This document shows, piece by piece, positions 63,311 to 64,000 of a stretch of DNA of 64,000 nucleotides (within the stretch, counting starts at the first letter, position 1; each line of letters begins with the position of its first letter). The DNA is taken from positions 13,632,676 through 13,696,675 of the forward strand of contig NC_136016.1 of assembly GCF_048128805.1 (NCBI RefSeq), given 5' to 3'. Position numbers and translations under genes: made by a program. The DNA comes from Centroberyx gerrardi. Taxonomy: Eukaryota > Chordata > Actinopteri > Beryciformes > Berycidae. The notes below the pieces were generated by a model, which worked only from the letters and a program-made list of their open reading frames with translations, made no database searches and had not been told where the DNA came from.

Positions 63311-64000
63311 TTCTAACTAATCTTCAGCTCTAGAGGTAATGGGGGAAATGCTACTAATTTTAAATGCATTTCCTGCATTTCTACAGACTTTGGCATCACT
63401 GTTGAGCTTTCTTGAATACAGTAAAAGACAGACTAAATGCTAAGTGACAAGTGATATATGTAGGCGTTTTTAATACCATCCTTTTCTCTATTAGTTACAT
63501 ACTTTTTCTTTTACAGTGTAATGTGTCTACTTGGAAAAAAGGATAACTACGTAAATCTTACCAATGGAGTAAAGATCAACACAACCAACTAGCCTACATG
63601 AAACGTGCATGACTGCACACATATTACATTCTCTTGTTTAAAGACCACTAGCATTGTATTGTGGATCTGTAATGCTCCCATTAACTTACATTTTCACATC
63701 TACCAAGTCACATGAGAGTAAGCTAATGTAAAAGCACATTACAATATAATCCAGAAGATAATTAATGAGTGTCACAACTCCAGTTCCATCCACCAGAGGG
63801 CGCCAAACTGGACTTCCAACTACCAGCCTGATGTCCACCTGCACACCTGATTCCATTCTTCTCATCAGTCTACACACCTGTCGCCCCAGTTACTCAGTGC
63901 TTGCAATTCGAGTCTGTCTCGTGTATTTAGCTGTTATCTGTTGTTGCCAGTATAGTAAGTTCATCTGCCTCTCTGTATCAAATGGCAAATGGACTGCATT
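63311..64000. other. Upstream flank of aldh18a1, no gene seen
   Basis: AT-rich sequence. No exon of a neighbouring gene is recognised before the window ends. Confidence 0.5.

Overview
The window is nuclear DNA of a teleost fish, most likely a percomorph. The evidence is two intron-containing gamma-crystallin genes of the aquatic-vertebrate M class, a full 17-coding-exon vertebrate P5C-synthase gene, dense CA/TG and GA microsatellites, and fish-type interspersed repeats. There is no operon, CRISPR array, rRNA or tRNA.

Layout. Positions 1 to about 41,300 contain no protein-coding gene I can support. This is a long intergenic tract of microsatellites, a decayed L2-like LINE (about 3,840-5,000), a few short dispersed repeats, and several blocks whose base composition and motif clusters look like conserved non-coding elements (2,155-2,490; 14,880-15,060; 20,380-20,640; 22,735-23,240; 33,500-33,660). 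A tandem pair of gamma-crystallin genes follows on the plus strand (CDS 41,464-43,096 and 43,690-45,598). Each has the canonical three exons: a 9-bp first exon, a 243-bp first domain, and a 273- or 276-bp second domain. After about 4 kb of spacer, aldh18a1 (delta-1-pyrroline-5-carboxylate synthase) runs on the minus strand from a coding start at 62,509 to a stop at 49,927. It lies tail to tail with the crystallins. Its promoter is probably in the CpG-richer stretch around 62,940-63,310.

Function. The crystallins are structural lens proteins. Both proximal promoters have a TATA box preceded by palindromic elements resembling MAF and SOX sites. Gene 1 encodes a Met/Cys-rich protein (16 Met, 11 Cys in 174 residues). 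Gene 2 is less so (8 Met, 7 Cys in 175 residues). aldh18a1 encodes the mitochondrial bifunctional enzyme that turns glutamate into P5C for proline, ornithine and arginine synthesis. It is functionally unrelated to its neighbours.

The most interesting details are: (i) a first coding intron of aldh18a1 that seems to use a GC-AG splice pair, joined to a very short mitochondrial presequence; (ii) tandem splice donors 6 nt apart that reproduce the known +/-Val-Asn isoforms of P5CS; (iii) palindromic SOX/MAF-like elements in the crystallin promoters; and (iv) a small hairpin-type repeat family. I found no convincing undescribed system. Exon boundaries and translations were worked out by hand. Transcription-factor site calls are motif matches only.
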